Below, piece by piece: positions 17,430 through 25,926 of a stretch of DNA of 46,570 nt. The stretch lies in the NCBI GenBank assembly GCA_014084085.1, contig NPFB01000084.1:293291-339860 (forward strand), written 5' to 3'. The first letter of the stretch is position 1. Each line of letters starts with the position of its first letter. Position numbers and translations under genes: made by a program. The stretch comes from Hondaea fermentalgiana (Eukaryota; Sar; Bigyra; Thraustochytrida; Thraustochytriidae). Under the pieces are notes generated by a model. That model saw only the letters and a program-made list of their open reading frames with translations, made no database searches and was not told the DNA's origin.

Positions 17430-18150
17430 CGCGTCCCGCCCCGAGCTCGCGCGCTCCCGGCACCGGCAGCTCGCCCGTCCCGTCGTCCTCGAGGTCGTCC
17501 TCCTCCACCTCGTTGCCGTCGAGAGAGACGTTGAACACGATCTGATCTCGGCGAGGATCGACCAACTCCGCTGTCTCTGCAGCCGCGAGCGGCGCGAGAC
17601 GCCGGCGGCGAGCCGCGCGAGCTTGCGCGCGCGCGCGAGAACAGGCGCGCCCGGCGCGAGACTCCGCGCCCGCGCTCCCCGCGGCCCTCGCGAGGCGGGC
17701 TTGCCTGGCAAGAGATTTGATCTGATTTGGGTTTTGCAGACGCCAGGCGAGCTCGGATTTTGACGATGCTGGCCGCCGCCCAGCGCAGAGAGATACGCGC
17801 CGGCACGGTCGCGCTGGTTTGGGCTGCGGCTGCGAACGCGCTCGCGGCCCCGACGCTGGGCTCGCTCCGCAACGCGACGCGACGCGACGCGACGCGGCGA
17901 GAAGCGGCCTGCAGCTGCGCGTGGGACTGCCTGCCTGCCCGCCTGCCCGAGCGCAAGGGGGCCGGGCAAGTCACAAGTTTCCGCTTTGCGCGACTGTGCG
18001 GAGCCGACGTTTCACTTGGCGTCGCGCCCATTCTGCACTTGTGCGCAACGCAAATTAGCGGGCGATTTGGGGTCTTGCACATAACGACCAGCAACGCGCC
18101 CAGGGCAGAAGAATCCAGAACGGGAAGCGCGTCGAGCGCGCGAGAGCACG
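17430..18150. other. Divergent promoter region
   Basis: This GC-rich spacer lies between the divergent coiled-coil gene and CENP-S. It contains a GACGC pentamer run at about 17873-17898. The part at 17430-17590 may belong to the coiled-coil gene (see that entry). No independent gene is supported. Confidence 0.5.
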
Positions 18151-19147
18151 ATGGAGGACGCGGACGCGGAGGCGTCGCTGCTGCAGGTACGCGCCCACGA
18201 GACCGGACATGCGTTCGGCATATATTGGCAAGAGAGTTGGAGCAGCTGGGAATGACTGACTGAAGAGAGCGACGGGAACGGCGCGATCCGCGTGCGCGCA
18301 GGCGAAAGTGGCGCTCACGGTAGACAAGGCGTGCAAGAAGACAGCGGACGATCAGCTCAACAAGGTCAAGATCTCGCGCGGTGCAGTGCAGACCATCGCC
18401 AAGGTCGTGATGGAGGTCGCAGGTGTCGTTGCGGAGGACTTGTTCATGTTTGCAACACACGCCAAACGCACGGCTATCTCAAGCGACGATGTCAAGCTGT
18501 GCGCGCGCAAGTCGCCCTCCTTGCTCAAAGCGCTCGAAAAGTACGAAACAGAAGAGCTCGGCGTCACCCAGGAATCCCGAAAGGCCAAATCTTCCACGAT
18601 CGATAAGGAGAACAAAGCTGCCAAGAAGAAAAAGAGTACGACGTCGACATCCAAAAAAAAATCAACCGAGGCGATGGCCAAGCAAAAATCCTCCTCCAGG
18701 TCCAAGTCCAAGTCTAAAGGTAATGTAAAGTCTGCCAAGTCGAAACGCCGCGACGTTGTTCTCGATAGTAGTGACGAAGACGATGACAAGAGCAGCGAAA
18801 GCAGCGACAGCGATGACGAGGGGGTGCTTCGAAAAGCGAGTCACAAGCGCGGCACAAAACGATCCTCGCGCGAGATTGGTACCAGCAGTTCATCTAGAGG
18901 CCGTTCACACGCGTCTGACGATGACGAAAGCTCGGACTCGGACCGGGACGACTCTTTCGTGAATCGAAAAAAGAAAACGGCGAGCTCCGGGTCTTCCTCC
19001 AAGAAAAAGTCGCGCAAGCAAAAAGCGAAAACAAAGACTAAGCGTTCTACTTTGACGAGCAGTTCCGAGTCTGACAACGATGACAACATTCTTGCAAGAC
19101 CGCTTCGTCTTAATATGGACTCGGACTCTTCGTCCTCCTTGAACTGA
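18151..19147 (+). CDS. CENPS: CENP-S/MHF1 histone-fold protein (spliced)
   Basis: CENP-S (MHF1) pairs with CENP-X to form a histone-fold tetramer that acts at kinetochores and with FANCM at stalled forks. The gene has two exons, 18151-18186 and 18302-19147, giving 293 residues. Exon 1 encodes MEDADAEASLLQ; exon 2 resumes in frame with AKVALTVDKACKK. The histone fold occupies about residues 13-95 and shows the family signature AEDLFMFATHAKRTAISSDD followed by VKLCARKSPSLL. Without exon 1 the open frame has no ATG, which supports the intron. The remaining ~195 residues are a Lys/Ser/Asp-rich tail with alternating basic and acidic blocks, much longer than the short tail of animal MHF1. It ends with an MDSDSSSSLN motif. 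The tail may bind DNA or be phosphorylated; this is inference. Confidence 0.85.
18187..18301 (+). other. Spliceosomal intron in CENP-S
   Basis: This 115-base phase-0 intron begins GTACGC and ends GCGCAG. It joins the 12-codon first exon to the histone-fold exon without changing frame. A possible branch site, CTGAC, sits at about 18256-18260. It is the only intron I can define with confidence in the window. Confidence 0.8.
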
Positions 19148-19363
19148 TCATCATACAAAAACAAACTCAAACAAACTCAGAACAAACCGCTACATCTCTT
19201 GCTTGCAGTGCGTGCACCTTGTCAATCGACATTTATTTATCGTCATCGTTTCGGAGCGCGGCGGCCTTGGGCGCGAGGCCAAAGAGGGGGCGGCCGTCGG
19301 GGCCAACGTGCGCCCTCGGTGCAGAGAGCGGTGCAAACAGCAGCGCGGCTTGAGGCTACGTTC

Positions 19364-21361
19364 ATGGAGCAATGGGCACGGTGGCCCCTCCTGCAAGAGC
19401 ACCGCACCGCGGTCTTGCGGCGCGAGGCGCTCGCCGGCGAAGGGGATGGCGTGGGGACGAGCGCGCGGGCCGTCGACCCGCACGAGATTGCTCAGCATGC
19501 GTGGGAAACAAGCAGTTTCCATGAAGCGAAGCCAACCGAAGCGCCAGCTCCAATGAGATTGAAACCCACAACGACGATGTCGAACCAGAAATCGAGGCAG
19601 CAGCAGCTCGAGGCGTCACGACCTGTCAAGACAGGTCGCATGAAAATGCGCGCTCTCGAGTTTCTTCGGTACATTCCTATGGATAACGAAGCCGAAATCC
19701 TCGCATCAGCTGGCAATACGGCAGACCCTGCAGCCGGCGAGGTGGGGACCTCGCGCGGCCAAACATCAACGGCAAATCCTACAACGACAAATTCGGCAAA
19801 AGCTCTGACAGCAGTAGACAATGCTGATGCCTCTCCGGACGACGCTGCGGTTCTTGCTCTTTCAGGTTCAAAGGTTGGCGAAAATGAACAGGCCAATATC
19901 GACGGCGCATCGACTTCCAAGGATAGAAAGTCTGGTGCTGCCTCGGGGGCCGGAGCTTCGCTGCAAGAAACGGATCAAGCCGCTGCGATTCTCGCCAACG
20001 CTCTCGGAGGTGGGACCACGATCGAGGCTGGACCAGACGCCGCAGCGGGCGGCAATGCCTCGCTGCAGACGGCAGAAACGCAAGCCAATGCAGCCGGTGC
20101 AGATAAAACCACGAACAATGCGGCCGCCCCCATGGGTATCTACGTTCGGGGGCCTGCTGACTTTACCTATGCGTCTGAACGTGAGTGGTTGAAGCGGGGA
20201 GGTCATCGACGCTCGCGCGAGGCGCGAGAAAAGGCTTTGATTCACGCGGGAATCCATGACGACGCGCGCCTTTTCTTATCGTGGGACAAGGGATACCCTG
20301 GGATGGTCCTCTCTGTAATCAAGTACAGTGAGACGGCGGAATCGCGTCGTGGCAAGATGACGCGCCTCGGTGCCGTCATGATGGACGTACCACGACGACG
20401 CCAAGAGGTGCCCAAAATTTTGTCCGATGCCTCATGGCTCCAACGCGAAGGCACATCGTACGCGAGGTATTTCAACAAGGAGTGGGCCGAGGTCAGTGGC
20501 GATCGTGTGGATCCCGCCAGGGCTGCGCGTGAAGAGGCTTGGGATCGCGAGTATCATCCCATGGCGCTCGACGATCCGCACATGAGACTTGGCAAGCATC
20601 GCATTGTGCAGGGACTCGATGGTTACTATTTAAGCGTGCTCCCCTACACGAAGAAGAAGGTGCTCAAGCAAGAACTAAACGAGGTTTTTCGCGAGAAGCA
20701 TCCCGAGTTGCCTGCAGAGTTGACGTTGAGCAAGATTCGCAATTTGAAACGCGAGGTCTTGGAGCATGCGCGTACGCTCAACCTCGAACTCTCCACCGCG
20801 GCGCTTGCCATTGTGTATTTCGAAAAGCTCGTCTTTAAAGGTGTCGTCGATAAGCGCAATCGCAAACTGGTCATGTCGGTTTGCTTGCTGCTCGCGTACA
20901 AGCTCAATGAGCCAAAGCTGCCCGAGACGGCAACAGTCGCGGATCTGCTCGAGGATATTGAGCGCGTCCAGGCGCTTGCGCCCCGGCAAGTGCTCGAAGC
21001 CGAGTTCAACGTCTTTGGGCACTTGCTCTTTCATCTCAATGCAAGCAAAGAGCATGTTCTCACACACTTTTCGCGTCTCCTGAAAACGATCGAGACGACG
21101 CCCACAGAGTATCTGGGCGAGGACTTGGCGCAGTTTTACTTTCCCAAACTTGGCGATGATGACGTAAGCGACGATGAATCTGTCTCACACGCACCGCCGC
21201 CACCACCGACGGAATCTTCTCGTGCGGACCAGCTTCCTGGCATTCTTGTGCCGCTTCCCGTCCCTGTGCCCAAGCCGCAGCGTCACACCGCGCCAGTCCG
21301 AGCGCGTAAGGCGGCCAAGGCTTTGGTCAATCGCTTCGGAATGCCGTATTCTAATAAATGA
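19364..21361 (+). CDS. CABLES-like cyclin-box protein
   Basis: The 665-residue protein resembles animal CABLES1/2, scaffold proteins with a degenerate cyclin box that link CDKs to kinases. The conserved C-terminal half starts near residue 400 with LDDPHMRLGKHRIV and a YYLSVLPYTKKK segment. Next comes the diagnostic ELNEVFREKHPELP and LTLSKIRNLKREVLEHA region, then a cyclin-box-like helical domain at about 470-590 (YFEKLVFKGVVDKRNRKL, VCLLLAYKLNEPKL). The order and wording of these blocks match CABLES closely. The N-terminal 250 residues are Ala/Thr/Asn-rich and probably disordered. A second conserved-looking block at about 257-390 (IYVRGPADFTY, FLSWDKGYPGMVLSVIKY) lies between. The C-terminus is acidic, then Pro-rich, then basic. 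The frame is open upstream to 19199 but lacks an ATG. An AATAAA overlaps the stop region. Confidence 0.8.
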   Translation: MEQWARWPLLQEHRTAVLRREALAGEGDGVGTSARAVDPHEIAQHAWETSSFHEAKPTEAPAPMRLKPTTTMSNQKSRQQQLEASRPVKTGRMKMRALEFLRYIPMDNEAEILASAGNTADPAAGEVGTSRGQTSTANPTTTNSAKALTAVDNADASPDDAAVLALSGSKVGENEQANIDGASTSKDRKSGAASGAGASLQETDQAAAILANALGGGTTIEAGPDAAAGGNASLQTAETQANAAGADKTTNNAAAPMGIYVRGPADFTYASEREWLKRGGHRRSREAREKALIHAGIHDDARLFLSWDKGYPGMVLSVIKYSETAESRRGKMTRLGAVMMDVPRRRQEVPKILSDASWLQREGTSYARYFNKEWAEVSGDRVDPARAAREEAWDREYHPMALDDPHMRLGKHRIVQGLDGYYLSVLPYTKKKVLKQELNEVFREKHPELPAELTLSKIRNLKREVLEHARTLNLELSTAALAIVYFEKLVFKGVVDKRNRKLVMSVCLLLAYKLNEPKLPETATVADLLEDIERVQALAPRQVLEAEFNVFGHLLFHLNASKEHVLTHFSRLLKTIETTPTEYLGEDLAQFYFPKLGDDDVSDDESVSHAPPPPPTESSRADQLPGILVPLPVPVPKPQRHTAPVRARKAAKALVNRFGMPYSNK

Positions 21362-21957
21362 CATGTAATCATAGGACTCCTTTGTGTTCTTGTTGTGAGT
21401 TCTAAAGAAGAAGAAGAAGAAGAAGAAGAGGAATGGTCTACCTACAATGCATCATGACCTTGTCCTCGTCACATTTCTCCTTGATTTATACAATCCAGAC
21501 AGACGCTGCGACGTGACATTTCGCATGCTCGCTCTCTCGCTCGCTTGCTCGTTTCGGCCCTTGCGACGCGCTATCCAGGACTTGAGACGCCGACCACTTA
21601 TCTCTGTAATGTAAAGCCGGCCTAGTCTCTTTGCTTTTTTGATCATCATAACAAAAAGGCAGTCCTTGATCGCGGAGATTAAGGCGCCACACAGCACGCG
21701 AACGCGAACGCGAACGGACCATTCGCTTGGAAAGAGTCGCGGGCGCGGCATAAGGTGCGGCTCACGGGCGCGGGGCACGAGGAGGCCGCTAACGCGCGCG
21801 TGAAAGGAAAAAGGAGACCAACTTACTGTCACGGTAAGAAAGGCATTGCCTGCACTTCAACTACTTGCATCAAACACGTCCTTCGTGACCAGGCCAAATC
21901 AGGCACGAAGAGACGAGCAAGCGCACGGCCACACCCGGGGACTCAAGAGAGATCATA
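21362..21957. other. Intergenic region
   Basis: This holds an AAG run (about 21405-21432) just after the CABLES-like gene and a GAACGC hexamer run (about 21698-21717). The rest contains short overlapping frames with no recognisable content. It includes the promoter of the PTEN-like gene. Confidence 0.55.
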
Positions 21958-23526
21958 ATGGCGACGGCACAGAGTGGAGGCGGCATGATGCAAATGCTCT
22001 CGAAAATGTCTGGACGCGTTCTGAACGAGCTGACGGCCGGCGAGGACGACCTGCTTGCCAACTTTTCGGGTAAAAGAGTGCGTAGCATTTGCCCTGTATC
22101 GGAGGATGGCCGCCTCGTGGTGACGGGCTTTCTTGGCGACGATCCTGCTGTCAAGATACCCAACACAGCCAAGGCTCTCGCACGCGTGCGACTTGCTGAT
22201 CTTCACGCCCAGATTGCTCACAGACACGGACCCGGGACCTCGATGACAATATGGAATCTTTCCGGGGAGAGGTACGAGTATGGAGACGCCGAGGTCATTG
22301 AGCACAACTTTGGAATTCACCCAGCCCCTCCGCTTGCAACGCTACAACGGCTGGTGCGTGAGATCACGGCCTGTTTGCGTGATGACGCGCGGCAAGTTGC
22401 CATCATTCACGATCTCAGTGGTCGCCGCAGCGCGGTCGTCGCTGCATGCTGCTTGCTCGCCTTGGAGGAAGACCTTAGTGCACAAGAAGCGCTGGCAAAA
22501 ATTGGTAATGCCCTGGGTGGACCTGGCCAGGCCCTCGTCCCATCGCAGATTCGCTACATTGAGTACTTTTCGCAGCTTTCTGTAGACAACAAAGAATGCA
22601 CTCTCGGTTGCCCCCAACGTCTCGAACGCATCATTGTGAACGGGATCCCTGACTACGTCAACGCGTCCGGAAGCGGGCCGCAGGTTCCTGTAAAATGTCG
22701 TCCATTTGCCAAAGTCATTCTTGGCACCGAAACCGTCGCGGGAACTCGCCCTGGGCCCATCTTCACTCCCGAGGACCTTTGCTTCTCCTTGGTGCCTTTG
22801 GTGCCTGGAAAGAAATCTAGTGCGCCCGCTGGCGTTGTTGTCCGAGGCGACGTCCTCGTTCGCGTCTACCACGCGGATGAGCAGACGCAGCGCACAACAC
22901 CCATGTTTGCCTTAGCCTTTCACACAGGATTTGTCCAAGACGGCGTCTTGCGCGCGCAAGCTGTCGAGATTGATGGCGCAAAGGATAATGGACGTTTCCC
23001 GCCATCCTTTTTTGTGGATCTCATTTTCACGCCACTTCCTCATCTCGCCGAGAACGAGGATGGTCTCGAGGGGGATGTGAATACTACGAACAGTTTCGAA
23101 AACAAGTCAATTGCGGCCAATGGCCGCCGCCGGCGCGACAAGGATCGTGCAGATATTCGCATCGACGACGATGCTGATGAGGCGGCCGGTGTTAAACGAT
23201 CAAGTGGCAATGATGATAATGATGCTCTGGTCAAAGAGCTTCGCAAATATAATACATCGGACTTAACCAGCGCGCTATCGCAAACGCGCGAGGCAACCCG
23301 ACCAGCCAGCTCTAACGCTGTCACTGATGCAACAGAAAGCCTCGAGGAGATTGAAAAGCTCGTAGACGACCTTGACCTTGATGCCCTCGACATGGACGAT
23401 GAGGATGGAATTGGCCAGGTGACAGGGACGAATGGAGAGATGCAAGACGCCGTAGACGACGACATTGAGGACTTTGACGTGGATGCTTTTGCATCATCAC
23501 TGGACCTTGACCTGAACGAGGATTGA
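21958..23526 (+). CDS. Auxilin/tensin-type PTEN-C2 pseudophosphatase
   Basis: The 522-residue protein has the PTEN-like phosphatase plus C2 pair found in auxilin, GAK and tensin. Residues about 15-205 form the phosphatase fold: IWNLSGERYEY, HNFGIHPAPPLATL and the P-loop region IIHDLSGRRSAVVAA. The C2 domain covers about 235-370 (VKCRPFAKVILG, VVVRGDVLVRVYH, FALAFHTGF). The order and spacing match auxilin/GAK closely. The active-site HCxxGxxR is replaced: His151 is kept, but the Cys position is Asp152 and the Arg position is Ser158, so no phosphatase activity is expected; a lipid-binding role is the family precedent. There is no J domain, so it is not a full auxilin. Residues about 380-522 are acidic and disordered, with several DLDLDALDMDD-like stretches that could serve as clathrin- or adaptor-binding motifs (inference). 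Confidence 0.82.
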   Translation: MATAQSGGGMMQMLSKMSGRVLNELTAGEDDLLANFSGKRVRSICPVSEDGRLVVTGFLGDDPAVKIPNTAKALARVRLADLHAQIAHRHGPGTSMTIWNLSGERYEYGDAEVIEHNFGIHPAPPLATLQRLVREITACLRDDARQVAIIHDLSGRRSAVVAACCLLALEEDLSAQEALAKIGNALGGPGQALVPSQIRYIEYFSQLSVDNKECTLGCPQRLERIIVNGIPDYVNASGSGPQVPVKCRPFAKVILGTETVAGTRPGPIFTPEDLCFSLVPLVPGKKSSAPAGVVVRGDVLVRVYHADEQTQRTTPMFALAFHTGFVQDGVLRAQAVEIDGAKDNGRFPPSFFVDLIFTPLPHLAENEDGLEGDVNTTNSFENKSIAANGRRRRDKDRADIRIDDDADEAAGVKRSSGNDDNDALVKELRKYNTSDLTSALSQTREATRPASSNAVTDATESLEEIEKLVDDLDLDALDMDDEDGIGQVTGTNGEMQDAVDDDIEDFDVDAFASSLDLDLNED

Positions 23527-23585
23527 CTGCAAGTTGCCCGGAGAGACGGCACAGAGTCGATTGTATAGTTAATCTCGCGAGACGC

Positions 23586-23700
23586 AGCCGATTCTCTGAG
23601 CTCCTCGCCAATTGGCCCAAAGCCGATTGTTTGAGCGAGTCTCTCACGGGATGGCACGAAGCCGATTGTTTGAGTGAGCCCCTCGCTAGATGGCACGAAG
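23586..23700 (-). repeat. 39-base minisatellite covering the ELM1 stop codon
   Basis: Three copies start at 23586, 23621 and 23660 with spacings of 35 and 39 bases, sharing AGCCGATTGTTTGAG and GATGGCACGAAG. The last GATGGCACGAAG belongs to the final codons of the minus-strand ELM1 gene (stop at 23686-23688). The other copies lie beyond its stop, in the spacer between two convergent genes. Confidence 0.85.
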
Positions 23701-24834
23701 AACAAAGGCTGCAGCTTCTTCGGCGTCCTTGGTTCTGTGCTGTCGGCCAGGACGACCTAGGTCCTCTACCGCTGGGACAACATGCCCTTTGTCACGCAAA
23801 TGCTCTTGAAAGCGCCATAATTTGTTGCCTGGTTTCGTACCATCAACACCGTCACGCAAAACATAAACGGGCATGCCCGTCGAACAGGCATCAGACGCGA
23901 TGGACACCGAATCGCCCGTGACTACAAAGGCGTCTCCACGCGCGAGAGCTGCTCTGTACGGATTAAAAGTCTGCAGCGTGAGTGGATCGCGCGACTGGGG
24001 CTGCGTCGGATCCAGATACGGTGCCCAGACTCGCACAGGGAGCTCGCTACTCTCTGTCAGGGCGTGCAGCAGAGGCACCATATCTGGTGGCGTGCGACGC
24101 GAACAGACAATGAGTGCTAATTCGAAGTTCCCTTCCAAAGCAAGAAAGATATCATGCAAGTCGTCCAAGACAGTCTCTTGTTCCATTGCCTTGCGAGCCG
24201 TAGACCCTCCTAAAAGGACCACGAGACGTCGCGGCGACTGTCGAGCGTCCGTGCCCGCAAGAAAGCTTGTCTCTTCTGGGGTCTCGTGAGCGCGTTGCTC
24301 TGCAAGAGTTTCTGGAGAAACCCATGTGAGCGCGCCTGAGGTGCAAAAGATGTTTCTGCCCTGCACGCCATCGTGCTGAGGCGTAATGACGGCGTCAAAG
24401 TATCGATTACGCAGAAAGGAGCCGAAGCGAGGGTTAAGGATTTGCACATTGACAACGGGGCCGTAGCCGGGCGTCGAGGCAAGGGCGCGCTTGATGCCGA
24501 TGCTCAGCGCCGCGGTCCGTCTTCCGCACGCAATAATCGTGTCGACGTGCGCCTCGCGAGCGGCATTGAGCGCGCGCTGTGCCGCCTCATGCGACGCGAC
24601 GCCCAGGAATGGTCGCCGCGTCACCTCGCTCGCTAGCGCCAGCGCCCAAGCAGGCGCCATGGCGCTCAGTTTGCTCAGCGGCACATGTGCCTCTACTGCT
24701 TCCGCTGCCGAAGCTACTGCCGTGGGCGATGCCGGCTTGCTGAAGAGGCTTGCGCTACGTAGCGCCGCGCCCAATGCGCGGCACTGAGCCAAGCTCGAGA
24801 GCGTCCCATCGTGCAGCAGCAGCAATTGACGCAT
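23686..24834 (-). CDS. ELM1 family (mitochondrial fission ELM1-like) protein
   Basis: The 382-residue protein matches the family shared by plant ELM1, which recruits dynamin-related protein to mitochondria, and many proteobacterial proteins of unknown function. Visible marks are the start MRQLLLLHDGTLSSLAQCRALG, the central IIACGRRTAALSIGIKRA and VVNVQILNPRFGSFLRNRYFDAVITPQHDG, the LTWVSPETLAE segment, the second Rossmann-like half beginning RRLVVLLGGSTARKA, and FVVTGDSVSIASDACSTGMPVYVLRDG. The fold resembles GT-B glycosyltransferases, so an enzymatic role is possible. No clear targeting peptide precedes the first ATG; the frame stays open to a GTG at 24879. The last codons lie in a downstream minisatellite. 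The family call is strong; the mitochondrial role is inferred from plants only. Confidence 0.87.
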   Translation of the reverse strand: MRQLLLLHDGTLSSLAQCRALGAALRSASLFSKPASPTAVASAAEAVEAHVPLSKLSAMAPAWALALASEVTRRPFLGVASHEAAQRALNAAREAHVDTIIACGRRTAALSIGIKRALASTPGYGPVVNVQILNPRFGSFLRNRYFDAVITPQHDGVQGRNIFCTSGALTWVSPETLAEQRAHETPEETSFLAGTDARQSPRRLVVLLGGSTARKAMEQETVLDDLHDIFLALEGNFELALIVCSRRTPPDMVPLLHALTESSELPVRVWAPYLDPTQPQSRDPLTLQTFNPYRAALARGDAFVVTGDSVSIASDACSTGMPVYVLRDGVDGTKPGNKLWRFQEHLRDKGHVVPAVEDLGRPGRQHRTKDAEEAAAFVLRAI

Positions 24835-25926
24835 CTTTTGCAATTTGCGGCATCTCGACCAAAAGTCTTCTTTCTTCACAGACCGACGTCATCACAAGCA
24901 GTGGTTTAAACCAGCATTAATAGGCGACCGGCGCGTCTCGCACCCCGACGTCAAGCGGAACCTGCCTCTGGAGATGACATTGCAGACAATGTGCGCACGT
25001 AAATTCCAGTAACACCTCCTAGAGTAAACAGAATGACAAGATTGAGTGAGTATTCAATCGGGCAGTTCGTAGCGCACAAGAACCGAAGTTCGACCACCCT
25101 TGGCGCTTGAATAACGTCTTTGGCTTGCATGGATGAAGAGGATATCAAAGTACGGCGAAACTGATTTTCCTGAAGCGGCATCAACATTTGCGGTGCTTGG
25201 CATCAACGATGGCAAGAACTCATACAATCGCAAAACTTTAGTACATACACAATTTTCTACCCAACCACCGTCGGTCACAAGGCTTCTTCGCTGCGCATGA
25301 GGCTTTTGCACTTCGGAAACGTCGACTTTGAGCCGCAAGCCGCCGTGTCAGGCGGCTACGAGCCGCCTTGACACCCGGACGCAGAAGATGAGGAAGGTTT
25401 TTGCAACTCAACGAGACGAGCGCCTGGAACTGGGCTCTGCGCCTTGTGGACGATGACTCGGGAACGGCACCTACAAGACTGATGACGTGATTCACGTCCC
25501 GGAACCGGCCGTGATAAATGTGGCCTTTGGAGTCTTTCTTACAGCGGGGCGCCGCTGCATTTGATGACTGAACCCGCGTCGCTTGTCAGGGCGAGCTGGA
25601 GAAGTCCTGCATGATGCTCTGCCGATCTCGGCGACCTGAGTGGAAATGTCAAAGAGGTTGCAGTCCCCAGCGTTGAGTTTTTGCTGGTCTGTCTTCGCAG
25701 AGAACCTACCGAGATCCTCCGCCCGCTTCACAATGCAGATGTAGAAAAATGGCGCATCTATTCGACCTCACTGCCTTTGGGCTATTCTTCCCGTCCTTTT
25801 AGAGTAGGACGAGTATGCGCATCTCCATCGTGGTTGTCCACAACGCAAGATTTGTAATCGAAGCTGCCAACGTTGGTGTCCTGGCGGACTCCCATAAGCT
25901 CTTGGTAGTTTGTCGACTTTTCATGA
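24835..25926. other. Intergenic region with possible gene relic and hairpin
   Basis: This 1.1 kb stretch, less GC-rich than the genes, holds only short broken frames on both strands. On the plus strand near 25296-25480, protein-like fragments (HFGNVDFEPQAAVSGGYEPP, then DAEDEEGF) are interrupted by stops, which might be a decayed gene. It also contains the hairpin at 25345-25374. No intact gene is supported. Confidence 0.45.
25345..25374. repeat. Inverted repeat, 13-base stem with 3-base loop
   Basis: The arm GTGTCAGGCGGCT (25345-25357) is followed by loop ACG and the arm AGCCGCCTTGACAC (25361-25374), pairing over 13 bases with one bulged base. An overlapping shorter stem (CCGCC/GGCGG) can also form. 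It sits in the gene-free stretch upstream of ELM1. Confidence 0.85.

Noticed and set aside
19180..19215. CTTGCTTGCAG as a 3' splice site before the CABLES-like gene
   Set aside because: Only about 60 bases separate it from the CENP-S stop, leaving no room for an upstream exon of the same gene. The ATG at 19364 suffices.
21958..23526. Call as an active PTEN lipid phosphatase
   Set aside because: Both the catalytic Cys and the P-loop Arg are missing, and the overall wording is closer to auxilin/GAK.
23040..23705. Minus-strand open frame of 221 codons with repeated FVPSxExLxQTIG-like peptide
   Set aside because: The repeat peptide comes from the 39-base minisatellite, and the rest is antisense to the acidic tail of the PTEN-like gene.
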